64,000 bases of DNA from Mycolicibacterium sp. (GTDB taxonomy: Bacteria; Actinomycetota; Actinomycetes; Mycobacteriales; Mycobacteriaceae), in contig NZ_JAEMTA010000012.1 in NCBI RefSeq assembly GCF_016462545.1, forward strand, positions 1 to 64,000, written 5' to 3'. Positions within the stretch are counted from its first letter, which is position 1. Every line of letters begins with the position of its first letter. The notes under the pieces were generated by a model. That model was given only the letters and a program-made list of their open reading frames with translations, was not told the origin of the DNA and searched no databases. The position numbers were made by a program, and so were the translations under genes. This document shows, in pieces, positions 42,361 to 51,188 of the stretch.

Positions 42361-43164
42361 CTATTGCTCGCCGAGTCCCATCAGCTCGGTCACACCGTGG
42401 TCGCGGCCCGCGAGGTAGCCGCCGTCCACCGCGAGGGCCTGTCCGCTGACGAAGCTGGCGTCGGCCGAGAGTAGGAAGGCCGCCACCGACGCGATCTCGT
42501 CGGCGCGGCCGAAGCGTCGAAGCTTGTGCTCGTGGCGCAGTGATTCGCGGGGGGCCTCGAACCCGGGCATTCCCATCACCGAATCGAACATCGGGGTCTC
42601 GATGAAGCCCGGGCAGATCACGTTGGCACGGATACCGCTGGGCCCGTAGTCGATGGCGGTGTTCTTGGTGAGCAGCACGACACCGCCCTTGGACGCGTTG
42701 TAGGCGCTGCCGCCTGCCGTGCCCTCGAGACCTTCGATGCTGGCCAGGTTCACGACGGCGCCTCGCTCCCCGTTTACCCGGTCTTGGCGCACCATCTGCG
42801 CGAGCGCGGCGCGCGACACCACGAACGTGCCCTTGAGATTGATGCCGACGACCCGGTCCCACTCGTCGTCGGGCAGGAGGTGGACCGGTCCTCCCCCGGC
42901 GACGCCGGCTGCATTCACGACGCCGTCGAGTCGCCCGGTCGCCGCGACCACGGCTGCGACGGCAGCCTCGATGGCGGTGGCATCGAGCACGTCGGCCGAG
43001 CGATGAGAGAAGTCCTTGGCGTCGATCCCATGGGGCGCGTCGGCCGCGCGATCGACGCCCACCACGTAGGCGCCCTCGTCGAGGAGCCGCTCGGCCGTCG
43101 CCCTCCCGATCCCCGACGCCGTGCCGGTGATCAGTACGCCCTTGCCTTCGAACCTGCGCGTCAT
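42361..43164 (-). CDS. SDR family oxidoreductase
   Basis: A 267-residue classical SDR: TGTASGIGRATAERLL near 13, VNAAGVAG near 84, Ser in VVNLASIEGLEG near 137, YNASKGGVVLLT as the catalytic motif and DGGYLAG near the end. Asp in VVGVDRAAD suggests NAD. The start at 43164 has AGGGGACGA. It stands alone upstream of the arc operon and divergent from the MFS gene across 93 bases. Confidence 0.92.
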   Translation of the reverse strand: MTRRFEGKGVLITGTASGIGRATAERLLDEGAYVVGVDRAADAPHGIDAKDFSHRSADVLDATAIEAAVAAVVAATGRLDGVVNAAGVAGGGPVHLLPDDEWDRVVGINLKGTFVVSRAALAQMVRQDRVNGERGAVVNLASIEGLEGTAGGSAYNASKGGVVLLTKNTAIDYGPSGIRANVICPGFIETPMFDSVMGMPGFEAPRESLRHEHKLRRFGRADEIASVAAFLLSADASFVSGQALAVDGGYLAGRDHGVTELMGLGEQ

Positions 43165-43257
43165 TCGTCCCCTCGGATACGACCGACTTCACGATAGGCG
43201 GCGGTGCCAGGAAGGACCTCGACTTCGCCGACTCTTCAGTAGACGACATAATTAGCA

Positions 43258-44739
43258 ATGCGAAAAAGCGGTCTGGGTGCCGCGCCGCGCACGCGGGACG
43301 CCGACGCCCACTACCCCCACCCTCGACGGCTCGTCGCCGCCCTGAGCCTGGTGGCGTTGACGGTGGCGGTGCTCCAAACCGCCGTCGTCCCGATCCTCGG
43401 CATCATCGCGCACCAACTCGACGCGTCGTCGGTAGCCGTCAGTTGGGCGGTGACCGCGAACCTCTTGGCGGCTGCCGCGTCGACACCGCTCATCGGCCGA
43501 CTCGCCGACCTTCTCGACAAGAAGCGGGTTCTGGTCGTCGTACTGGTCGTCGTCCTGATCGGCTCGATCCTGGCAGCGACGACGACCTCGCTCGCGCTGT
43601 TGATCGTCGCCCGCGTGCTGCAGGGCGTGTCGTACTCCTTGTATCCCATCTGCGTGGCGATCCTGCGTGACGAACTGCCCGACGGCGCCGTCAACAGCGC
43701 ACTCGCCGTGCTGTCGGGCACGCTGGGCTTCGGTGGCGGGATGGGGCTGGTGGTGACGGGTCTGCTGATGGACGGTGCCGCCGGTTACCACCGCGTGTTC
43801 TGGCTGACGACCGGTTTCGTGGTCGTCGTGATCGCCGTGGCGTTCGTCGCGATCCCGTCTCGACCGGGTGGCGCCGAAGGAACCATCGACTGGTTGGGCG
43901 CAGCCGGGTTGGCGGCTGGCCTGTCTGCGTTGCTGCTCACCATCACCCAGGGCAATTCCTGGGGATGGTTCGCTCCAGCCACTGTTGGATCCGCGGCCTT
44001 CGGTGTCATCGTCCTGATCGGGTGGTGGGTGTGGGAGCGCCGACTGACGCATCCGCTGGTATCGACCGAGATGCTGACGCGTCGGCCGGTGCTGCTCACC
44101 AACCTCGCGACCGTGTTCGTCGGGATGGGCCTGTACTTCAGCTTCCTCGGCCTCACCCAGTTCGTCCAGATCGATCGCGGGGTCGCCGGATACGGGTTCA
44201 GCGCGTCGGTCCTGCACGCCAGCCTGGTGTTCCTGCTTCCCGGAGCGGTGGCCGGCTTCGTCACCGCGACGCTTAGTGGCAGGTTCATCGATCGCTTCGG
44301 CGCTCGACCGGTCCTGGTCAGCGGCGCGATGGCCGGCATCCTCGGCTTCCTCGGCCTGGCCTTGGCCCACTCTGCGCCGTGGCAGGTGATCGTCGCGGGC
44401 ATCTGGACCAACGCCTACATCAGCCTTGCCTACGGGGCTCTACCAGCCCTGGTGGTCAGCGAGGTCGACGGCGGCGAGACCGGTGTGGCGACCGGCGTCA
44501 ACGCCATCGCCCGCACGGTCGGCAGCTCGATCGCCGCCGCCGTGGTGGCCGTCGTACTGGACCGAACCGTGGCGGGTACGGGGCTGCCCCCCGAGCACGC
44601 CTTCGTGACGATATTCCTCGCGGGCGCAGTGACCGCGGCACTTGCGATGGTGTTGATCGCGCTGTCGCGTGGCCGCAGGCGCACGGTGTCGACCGAGGCG
44701 GCGGTCGAGGCCCGCGCGATGAACCACGAGTGGGGCTGA
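43258..44739 (+). CDS. MFS drug/metabolite exporter
   Basis: A 493-residue major facilitator with about 14 hydrophobic segments. It has the loop 2-3 motif GRLADLLDKKRVL (motif A) near 86, RVLQGVSYSLYPICVAILRDELP (motif B/D1 region) near 120 and a motif-C-like GTLGFGGGMGLVV near 157. It is probably a proton-coupled efflux pump of the DHA2 type; substrate unknown. The ATG at 43258 lies in an AT-rich patch and has no strong ribosome site. Confidence 0.9.
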   Translation: MRKSGLGAAPRTRDADAHYPHPRRLVAALSLVALTVAVLQTAVVPILGIIAHQLDASSVAVSWAVTANLLAAAASTPLIGRLADLLDKKRVLVVVLVVVLIGSILAATTTSLALLIVARVLQGVSYSLYPICVAILRDELPDGAVNSALAVLSGTLGFGGGMGLVVTGLLMDGAAGYHRVFWLTTGFVVVVIAVAFVAIPSRPGGAEGTIDWLGAAGLAAGLSALLLTITQGNSWGWFAPATVGSAAFGVIVLIGWWVWERRLTHPLVSTEMLTRRPVLLTNLATVFVGMGLYFSFLGLTQFVQIDRGVAGYGFSASVLHASLVFLLPGAVAGFVTATLSGRFIDRFGARPVLVSGAMAGILGFLGLALAHSAPWQVIVAGIWTNAYISLAYGALPALVVSEVDGGETGVATGVNAIARTVGSSIAAAVVAVVLDRTVAGTGLPPEHAFVTIFLAGAVTAALAMVLIALSRGRRRTVSTEAAVEARAMNHEWG

Positions 44740-44900
44740 CACAGCGCAACGGTGACCCGATCGACACCAGAGCTTCACCTCGCGGTCGGCACGTCAACTG
44801 ATCATGGCTGCCGGATCTTCGGTAGCCTCACCCCAGGCTCGACGCACACTGCGGCGGCCTCGCCGATTGGCAACGGCTCAACCTCGACGGCGGAGATGTC

Positions 44901-45686
44901 TTGAACGAGCAAAGATCGGTCTCGACAATGGGCGGCGCGGTCGATGGATCGGCCGAATCGGAGCGAACGGCTCTCGACGGCATTCCGAAGATCCTCCGCG
45001 GCGACGACGACCTGCCCCAGGTCATCGGCGACACGGTCACCGATTTCTTCCACGCACCGCGTCTGCGCGGCTTCATTCACCTGGTCTGTGCGGTGTGCGC
45101 CATCGTGGCCGGTGCCGTGCTCGTTCCCGTGGCGTGGATTGCCGGGCCTCCGATGGCTGGCGTGGCCACTCTCGTCTACTCGGCGACGATCATCGGGATG
45201 TTCACCGTCAGCGCGGTGTATCACCGCGTGCGCTGGCAAAATCCGGCCACGTACAAGTGGATGAAGCGTGCCGACCACTCGATGATCTTCATCTTCATTG
45301 CGGGGAGCTACACGCCCCTCGCCCTCCTGACGATGCCGCCGCACACCGCCAAGCTGGTACTGACGATCGTCTACTCCGGCGCTGCCGCGGGCGTGGCGCT
45401 CAAGATGTTCTGGCCGTCGGCGCCCCGCTCGCTCGGCGTGCCCCTCTACCTCGTGCTCGGATACGCGGCGGTCTTCTTCGCTCCGGCCATCCTGGCGGGG
45501 GGTGGCGTCGCCGTCGTTGCCCTACTCGTCGCGGGTGCCGTGCTCTACAACGTCGGCGCGGTCCTCTACGGCGTGCGGTGGCCGAACCCGTGGCCGCACA
45601 CCTTCGGCTACCACGAGTTCTTTCACGCGTTCACCGCCGCCGCAGCGGCGTGCCACTACATCGCGATCTGGCTGGTCGTCGTCTAA
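44901..45686 (+). CDS. Hemolysin III (HlyIII/PAQR)-family membrane protein
   Basis: A 261-residue protein with seven membrane helices and the PAQR metal motifs: [29 protein letters not shown] and [22 protein letters not shown]. The His and Asp residues form the Zn site of this ceramidase-like family. The start is a TTG at 44901 with GGAG 5 bases upstream; an ATG at 44928 is the alternative. Convergent with the acyl-CoA dehydrogenase. Confidence 0.92.
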   Translation: MNEQRSVSTMGGAVDGSAESERTALDGIPKILRGDDDLPQVIGDTVTDFFHAPRLRGFIHLVCAVCAIVAGAVLVPVAWIAGPPMAGVATLVYSATIIGMFTVSAVYHRVRWQNPATYKWMKRADHSMIFIFIAGSYTPLALLTMPPHTAKLVLTIVYSGAAAGVALKMFWPSAPRSLGVPLYLVLGYAAVFFAPAILAGGGVAVVALLVAGAVLYNVGAVLYGVRWPNPWPHTFGYHEFFHAFTAAAAACHYIAIWLVVV

Positions 45687-45704
45687 CGTCCCGCCGGACT
45701 GCCG

Positions 45705-46916
45705 CTACTTCAGGGGCAGGCCGGTGATCGCCCTGGCCATCACCAGGCGCTGAATCTCGCTGGTGCCCTCGAAGATCGTGAAGATCTTCGCGTCACGGTG
45801 CATGCGCTCGACGGGATAGTCACGGGTATAGCCGTTGCCGCCGAGGATCTGAATTGCCTCGTCCGTCACGTAGACCGCGGTCTCACTGGCCGCGAGCTTG
45901 GCCATCGAACCCTCGGCGTTGACGAACGGCTTGTCGTTGTGGGCCATCCAGCCGGCCCGCCACACCAACAGACGCGCCGTGTCGATGCGGGTCTTCATGT
46001 CGGCGAGTTTGAAGGCGACGGCCTGGAAGTCACCGATCTTCCGACCGAACTGCTCGCGCTGCTGGGCGTATTCGAGGGCGTACTCGTAGGCCGCCCGTGC
46101 CACGCCCAGCGCCATCGCGCCGACCGTCGGGCGGGTCCGCTCGAAGGTCTTCATGGCGGCTTGGCCGGCCGAGCTCTTGCCGGCCCGCGCCTTGGCGATC
46201 CGCTCCTCGAACTTCTCCCTGCCCCCGATGATCAGTCGGCCGGGGATGCGGACGTCGTCGAGGACGACCTCGGCGGTGTGCGACGCTCGGATGCCGTGCT
46301 TCTTGAACTTCTGGCCCTGGCTGAAACCCTTGGTGCCCGGCGGAATGATGAACGTCGCCTGCCCGCGGGACCCCAACTCGGGATGCACCGACGCGACGAC
46401 GATGTGCACGTTCGCGATGCCTCCGTTGGTCGCCCACGTCTTGGTGCCGTTGATGATCCACTCGTCGCTGGCTTCGTCGTAGCGGGCGCGGGTGATGATG
46501 GCGGAGACGTCAGAGCCGGCGCCCGGCTCGGACGCACAGAAGGACGCGAGAAGTGGCTCGTCGACGGTGCCGAACATCTGCGGCAGCCACTCCCCTAGCT
46601 GCTCCGGTGTCCCGGTCGCGGCCAGTGACGCAGCGGCGAGGCCGGTGCCCAGGATCGAGAGCGCGATGCCCGCGTCGCCCCAGAACATCTCCTCGAACAC
46701 CGTGAGCATGCCGAGTCCGGACGGCTCGGCGGCCTGCGTGGCGAAGAGTTCCACCGAGTAGAGGCCGATCTTGGCGGCCTCCTGGATGATCGGCCACGGG
46801 GTCTCCTCGCGTTCATCCCACTCGGCGGCGGCGGGCCGGACGACCTTCTCAGCGAAGTCGTGGACCCAGTCCCGGACCTCGATCACGTCATCGGACAGCT
46901 CTAGGGAAAACGTCAT
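45705..46916 (-). CDS. Acyl-CoA dehydrogenase (FadE23/24-like)
   Basis: A 403-residue acyl-CoA dehydrogenase. It has [19 protein letters not shown] (FAD/substrate signature 1), [13 protein letters not shown], the flavin-interacting [34 protein letters not shown] and [40 protein letters not shown], which contains the Glu base region (YPVER and FEGT). It oxidises acyl-CoA to the 2-enoyl-CoA in the cytoplasm, passing electrons to ETF. Sequence style recalls the mycobacterial FadE23/FadE24 pair, but only one such gene is here. Confidence 0.93.
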   Translation of the reverse strand: MTFSLELSDDVIEVRDWVHDFAEKVVRPAAAEWDEREETPWPIIQEAAKIGLYSVELFATQAAEPSGLGMLTVFEEMFWGDAGIALSILGTGLAAASLAATGTPEQLGEWLPQMFGTVDEPLLASFCASEPGAGSDVSAIITRARYDEASDEWIINGTKTWATNGGIANVHIVVASVHPELGSRGQATFIIPPGTKGFSQGQKFKKHGIRASHTAEVVLDDVRIPGRLIIGGREKFEERIAKARAGKSSAGQAAMKTFERTRPTVGAMALGVARAAYEYALEYAQQREQFGRKIGDFQAVAFKLADMKTRIDTARLLVWRAGWMAHNDKPFVNAEGSMAKLAASETAVYVTDEAIQILGGNGYTRDYPVERMHRDAKIFTIFEGTSEIQRLVMARAITGLPLK

Positions 46917-47060
46917 GCGAGTGGTCCTTTCGGCGGATAGATCCCGCGCGTAGGTGGACGGCGAAAGTGCGCGTGGCTACCAAGTCGTTGCTCGGTGAAC
47001 GACTGTACACAGCCCGTCGAAGTCATCTTACCGATGGGTCAGGTTGGCGGCTTGACCAAT

Positions 47061-47078
47061 ATTACGGTCGGCCGTAAT
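47061..47078. promoter_or_regulatory. Palindromic operator (MarR candidate)
   Basis: Perfect 7-bp arms ATTACGG (47061-47067) and CCGTAAT (47072-47078) around TCGG, 9 bases before the GTG of the first gene in the MarR operon. It suits autoregulation by the MarR protein. Confidence 0.7.
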
Positions 47079-47087
47079 AATTGTGGA

Positions 47088-47537
47088 GTGTCCACCGCGG
47101 TCGTCGTCCTGCTCGCCGTCGTAGTGCTCCTGGCGTGCGCACAGCTCGGCGGCGGCCTGTACGAATACCGCGTCCTCGACCCGGTCTGGCCCGACCGTCC
47201 CGGGATCGTGCAGCCACACAACGGCGGCGTCTCCCGTCGCAGGTTCTGGATTCCTGCGCACGCCGCGTTCGAGGTCGCGCTGCTCGTCGGTCTCGTCGCC
47301 AGCTGGAACCAGTCTCAGGTGCGAACCGCGCTACTGGTTGCGCTGGCGAGCCACGCGATCACCAGAATCTGGTCGTTCGCCGAGTTCGTCCCCAAGGCGA
47401 TGGTGTTCGAGAAGGCCGACCCGGCGACCGTCGATCGCGCTGCCGCCGTGCGGTGGGCGAGACGCAGCGTGCTCCGCATGCCCCTCGACGCCGTCACCTG
47501 CGCCGCGACACTCACCGCGCTGGTGGTCGCATCGTGA
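47088..47537 (+). CDS. Small integral membrane protein (DUF1772-like)
   Basis: A 149-residue protein with about four hydrophobic segments, beginning STAVVVLLAVVVLLACAQLGGGLYEYRVLDPVWP. It also has a conserved-looking HAAFEVALLVG and HAITRIWSFAEFVPKA. The arrangement is like DUF1772 or related four-helix membrane proteins. The GTG at 47088 is chosen because the palindrome upstream must lie outside the gene; there is little room for a ribosome site, so a near-leaderless message is possible. Overlaps MarR by 4 nt. Confidence 0.75.
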   Translation: MSTAVVVLLAVVVLLACAQLGGGLYEYRVLDPVWPDRPGIVQPHNGGVSRRRFWIPAHAAFEVALLVGLVASWNQSQVRTALLVALASHAITRIWSFAEFVPKAMVFEKADPATVDRAAAVRWARRSVLRMPLDAVTCAATLTALVVAS

Positions 47538-48055
47538 GCGAGAAGGCCTCGCGGACAGAGCTTCTCGCACAGCTTCGGCGCGTTGGTCGCGAATACGGTG
47601 ATGCCACCGTTCTGTTCCATTCCGTGTTGGCCGCTCGACTGGGCCTGCATCCCACCGACTACAAGGCGCTCGGAGTACTCGAGCGACTCGGCCCCATGAG
47701 CGCTGGGGACCTCGGTCACCACACGGGCCTGGCGGCCGCCTCGGTGACCAATCTGATCGACCGACTTGCCGCCAAAGGTTTCCTGCGCCGCGAGCCAGAT
47801 CCCGCCGATCGGCGCAGGGCCCTATTGCACGCCGAGGTCGGCGAACTCGTCGACGACGAGATCTTTGCGTCGTGGCAGCGATCGGCGACCCAGTTGTGGC
47901 AGCGTTACTCCGACACGGAACTGGCCGTCATCCTCGACTTCCTGGCCGTGAGCGCCGAACGTCTGCGTACGCGCACCGAAGCGGTGACGGGTGTCGGGGA
48001 CGGCGCCACGAGCAACCAGGAACGGCGCCGCCATGCCGCACGACGAAGCGGGTGA
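47534..48055 (+). CDS. MarR-family regulator
   Basis: A 173-residue winged-helix protein: LHPTDYKALGVLERLGPMSAGDLGHHTGLAAASVTNLIDRLAAKGFLRREPDPADRRRALLHA (about 38-100), with the DRRR wing typical of MarR. The start is a GTG at 47534 overlapping the previous stop by 4 nt. It probably binds the palindrome at 47061 and controls this four-gene unit. Confidence 0.92.
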   Translation: MSEKASRTELLAQLRRVGREYGDATVLFHSVLAARLGLHPTDYKALGVLERLGPMSAGDLGHHTGLAAASVTNLIDRLAAKGFLRREPDPADRRRALLHAEVGELVDDEIFASWQRSATQLWQRYSDTELAVILDFLAVSAERLRTRTEAVTGVGDGATSNQERRRHAARRSG

Positions 48056-49556
48056 GCCGCCTCGGACGTCGATGGCGACTCTCTGCGCGCGATACGTAAC
48101 TGGGCTGACCTTCGCGCATCTGGTCACCACCGCCGAGGTGCTCGCGGTCGTATGGTCCCTGACCGGGCAGACGTTCGGCAACACCCAGGCGCTGCTGACC
48201 CAGTCGAACCTGATCCTCCTCGCCGCGGTCGTCGTGGTGGGCACCGTCGCGGTCGCGGTCGGCGGGTATCGGCACATCGCGCCGTCGCTGCGGTGGTTCG
48301 CAGCGGGGACGACGCCAGACGCTGCGCAACGTCGGCGAGCGATCAACATCGTGCGGCATCAGTCCGCATTGCTTCTCGCGACGTGGGCCGTCAGCGGCAT
48401 CGTGCTGCTGGTGCCCAACCTCGCCGGGGGCGTCGGCCCGGCGCTGCTGATCGCGTTCGCGGTCGGGTTCGGCGGCACCTCGACCGTCAGCACCAGCCTC
48501 CTCTTCACCCAACGCATCTATCGACCCGTCGTCGCCGCGGCCACCGAGGACGTATCGAAGGATCGCATCACCGCACCGGGTATCGCCACCCGACTGGTGA
48601 TGATGTGGTTGGTCAACAGCGCGCTGCCCAGCGCCACCATCGTGGGTCTGATCCTCTGCACGTCGCAGGGCTGGTTGATCCCGGCGACGGCGTCTGTCGA
48701 CGTTCCCATCGTCGTCCTGGCGGTGGTCTCGGTTCTGCTGGGCTTGCGCGCGCTGATCCTGGTGGCACGCTCGATCGCCGATCCCGTCCGGGACGTGGTC
48801 GACGGCATGGCGGAGGTCGAGGAGGGCCGCATCGGACGCACGGTGGACGTGTACGAGCAATCCGAAATCGGCAGCCTGCAGCGGGGATTCAACAGCATGG
48901 TGAAGGGTCTTGCGGAGCGTGACCGCATCCGTGAGCTCTTCGGCCGACACGTCGGTCCCTCTGTCGCGAGGCTGGCCATGGAGGGCGACGACTCGCTCAC
49001 CGGGCAGGTTCGCGAGGTGGCCATCCTCTTCATCGATCTCGCGGGTTCCACCACCCTGGCTGCCACACTGAGCCCACCCGAGGTCGCCGACATCCTCAAC
49101 GACTTCTTTCAGATCGTGGTCGCCGCAGTAGACGACGATGCGGGATCCATCAATCAGTTCCAGGGCGACGCGGCGCTGATCGTCTTCGGCAGGGATCATC
49201 CTGCCGACGCGGCGCTCGGCACCGCCCGCGCTCTCGCTGCGGACCTGCGCAGGCTGCCGGTCGTCGACTTCGGCATCGGGGTGTCTGCCGGACCCGTCTT
49301 CGCAGGCAACATCGGTGCCGAGAACCGCTACGAGTACACGGTGATCGGCGATCCCGTGAATGAGGCTGCGCGACTTGCCGATTCCGCCAAGACCATCCCC
49401 GGTCGAGCCATGGCCTCCGGTGCGGCCATCGGCCGCGCCGACGATCACGAGCGAGGCCACTGGGTCGCGCACGGCTCCATCGTGCTGCGCGGACGGGCCC
49501 ATGCGACCCAGGTGTCGATTCCTCGTGGCGTGGAGGACGACAATGTCACACCATGA
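48033..49556 (+). CDS. Membrane class III nucleotide cyclase with HAMP domain
   Basis: A 507-residue protein. About six membrane helices (25-245) lead into a HAMP linker (about 247-300) and a class III cyclase domain (about 325-495). Metal-binding Asp335 (FIDLAGST) and Asp379 (QGDAAL), Asp440 (GDPVN), Asn443 and Arg447 are present. The position normally held by the purine-specifying Lys (NKF) is Gln375 (NQFQGD). This is the Rv1318c/Rv3645-like family. Start: ATG at 48033 inside the MarR gene; GTG at 47991 is possible. cAMP production is inferred but the Gln may alter activity or specificity. Confidence 0.9.
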   Translation: MPHDEAGEPPRTSMATLCARYVTGLTFAHLVTTAEVLAVVWSLTGQTFGNTQALLTQSNLILLAAVVVVGTVAVAVGGYRHIAPSLRWFAAGTTPDAAQRRRAINIVRHQSALLLATWAVSGIVLLVPNLAGGVGPALLIAFAVGFGGTSTVSTSLLFTQRIYRPVVAAATEDVSKDRITAPGIATRLVMMWLVNSALPSATIVGLILCTSQGWLIPATASVDVPIVVLAVVSVLLGLRALILVARSIADPVRDVVDGMAEVEEGRIGRTVDVYEQSEIGSLQRGFNSMVKGLAERDRIRELFGRHVGPSVARLAMEGDDSLTGQVREVAILFIDLAGSTTLAATLSPPEVADILNDFFQIVVAAVDDDAGSINQFQGDAALIVFGRDHPADAALGTARALAADLRRLPVVDFGIGVSAGPVFAGNIGAENRYEYTVIGDPVNEAARLADSAKTIPGRAMASGAAIGRADDHERGHWVAHGSIVLRGRAHATQVSIPRGVEDDNVTP

Positions 49557-50686
49557 CGACCGTTGAGCCCTTCCGTATCGCCGTAGCAGACGACGTGCTG
49601 GCCGATCTACGCCGCAGGCTCGCCGACACCCGGTGGCCGGAGCCGGAATGCGTGGACGACTGGAGCCAGGGCATCCCGCTGGCGTACACCCGTGAACTCG
49701 CGGCGTACTGGGCCGACGACTACGACTGGCGATCGCGCGAGGCGGCGCTGAACCGTTTCGACCAGTTCACCACCGAGATCGACGGTCTCCCAATCCACTT
49801 CATCCATCAGCGATCTCGCCATCCTGAGGCTCTTCCGCTGGTGCTCACGCACGGGTGGCCGGGCTCGGTCGTCGAGTTCCAGAAGGTCATCGCCCCGCTC
49901 ACCGATCCCACCGCGCACGGCGGCAGCGCGAAGGACGCCTTTCACGTGGTGTGCCCGTCGCTACCCGGGTACGGGTTCTCCGGCAAGCCCGTCGAGACGG
50001 GGTGGAACACCGACCGGATCGCCCGGGCGTGGGAGACGCTGATGGTGCGACTCGGCTACGACCGGTACGGCGCGCAGGGCGGCGACTGGGGCTCCGCCGT
50101 CACCACCGACATCGGACGACACGTCGGTCACTGCATCGGAATCCACACGAACATGCCGCTCGGGAGACCGCCGGCCAGCGCGCTGGAGAACCCGACCGAC
50201 GAGGAGAAGATCGCACTCGCGGCCCTGAAGTACTACCGCGACGTCGACTCCGGGTACTTCAAACAGCAGGCGACCCGTCCGCAGACGCTCGGCTATGGAC
50301 TGGTGGATTCGCCTGCCGCGCAACTGGCGTGGATCATCGAGAAGTTCTGGTCGTGGACCGACTGCGACGGTCACCCCGAGAACGCGCTCAGCCGCGACGA
50401 GTTGCTCGACAACGTGATGCTGTACTGGGTGACGGCGTCCGGCGCGTCGTCGGCTCGTCTCTACTGGGAGAACACGGCCGCCGCCCGGTCCGGCCCGCGC
50501 GTCGAGCTACCTACGGGTGTGGCGTCCTTCCCGAAGGAGATCAGTCGCCCACCCCGCGCGTGGTGCGAGGCCAACTACAACATCACGCACTGGACCACCA
50601 TGCCGCGCGGCGGTCACTTCGCGGCCTTCGAACAGCCCGACCTGTGGGTCGCCGACGTGCGGGCGTTCTTCGCCACCGTGCGCTGA
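49553..50686 (+). CDS. Epoxide hydrolase (alpha/beta fold)
   Basis: A 377-residue epoxide hydrolase with the N-terminal EHN extension (FRIAVADDVLADLRRRLADTRWPEPE). HGWPGS is the oxyanion HGxP motif near 101, the nucleophile Asp178 is in GAQGGDWGSA and the base His355 is in RGGHFAAFE. It opens epoxides to diols. The ATG overlaps the cyclase stop by 4 nt, so an unusual sensor-regulator-enzyme operon is formed. Confidence 0.93.
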   Translation: MTTVEPFRIAVADDVLADLRRRLADTRWPEPECVDDWSQGIPLAYTRELAAYWADDYDWRSREAALNRFDQFTTEIDGLPIHFIHQRSRHPEALPLVLTHGWPGSVVEFQKVIAPLTDPTAHGGSAKDAFHVVCPSLPGYGFSGKPVETGWNTDRIARAWETLMVRLGYDRYGAQGGDWGSAVTTDIGRHVGHCIGIHTNMPLGRPPASALENPTDEEKIALAALKYYRDVDSGYFKQQATRPQTLGYGLVDSPAAQLAWIIEKFWSWTDCDGHPENALSRDELLDNVMLYWVTASGASSARLYWENTAAARSGPRVELPTGVASFPKEISRPPRAWCEANYNITHWTTMPRGGHFAAFEQPDLWVADVRAFFATVR

Positions 50687-50696
50687 GGCCGTCGGC

Positions 50697-51179
50697 TCAG
50701 CGGTTCAGCCACCAGATGCGGCTCGACAACGCCGTGGCGAACGTGCACCACAGCGGGTAGGCCCAGAGTGTCCGGGCCGGCGCACCCTTGACCTCGACGG
50801 CACGCCGTGTGAGGTCGACGCTGCTGACGGCGAGCGCTCCGGCCAGGACCGCCGACGGTCCGAGTTGGCGACGGTTGAAGAAGAGCCACGACCAGCTGCC
50901 ATTGAGCAGGAGGTTCAGGGCGAGCAGACCGGAGAACGTGCGGGCCTCCTGCGCCTGGCCGCGCTCCTCGAGCTCGTCGATGGTGGCGGCCGACACGATG
51001 GCGATGTCGGTGTACAGCAGCGGCCAGACGATCGGGAAGGCTTGGGGCGGCGGCTGAAAACTGGGCTTGCGGAGCTTCTGGTACCAGTCCGACTGGACCA
51101 CCGGCCCGGTCGCGAGACCGCCGAGGACGGCGGTGGTCGCGGCGGCTGCGCCGGTCTTGGCGAGGGTGAGTGCACGCAT
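50697..51179 (-). CDS. tspO: TspO/MBR-family membrane protein
   Basis: A 160-residue five-helix protein: WYQKLRKPSFQPPPQAFPIVWPLLYTDIAI (the WY-L-KP-WxPP-FPxVW core), LNLLLNGSWSWLFFNRRQ and LWAYPLWCTFATALSSRIWWLNR. TspO proteins bind porphyrins and cholesterol-like ligands in the membrane. It is convergent with the epoxide hydrolase (10 bases between stops) and precedes the NCS1 transporter on the same strand. Confidence 0.93.
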   Translation of the reverse strand: MRALTLAKTGAAAATTAVLGGLATGPVVQSDWYQKLRKPSFQPPPQAFPIVWPLLYTDIAIVSAATIDELEERGQAQEARTFSGLLALNLLLNGSWSWLFFNRRQLGPSAVLAGALAVSSVDLTRRAVEVKGAPARTLWAYPLWCTFATALSSRIWWLNR

Positions 51180-51188
51180 GACGACAGG

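Noticed and set aside
43252..44370. 372-residue reverse frame over the MFS gene
   Set aside because: His/Gln/Arg-rich antisense of a 14-helix transporter; no independent support.
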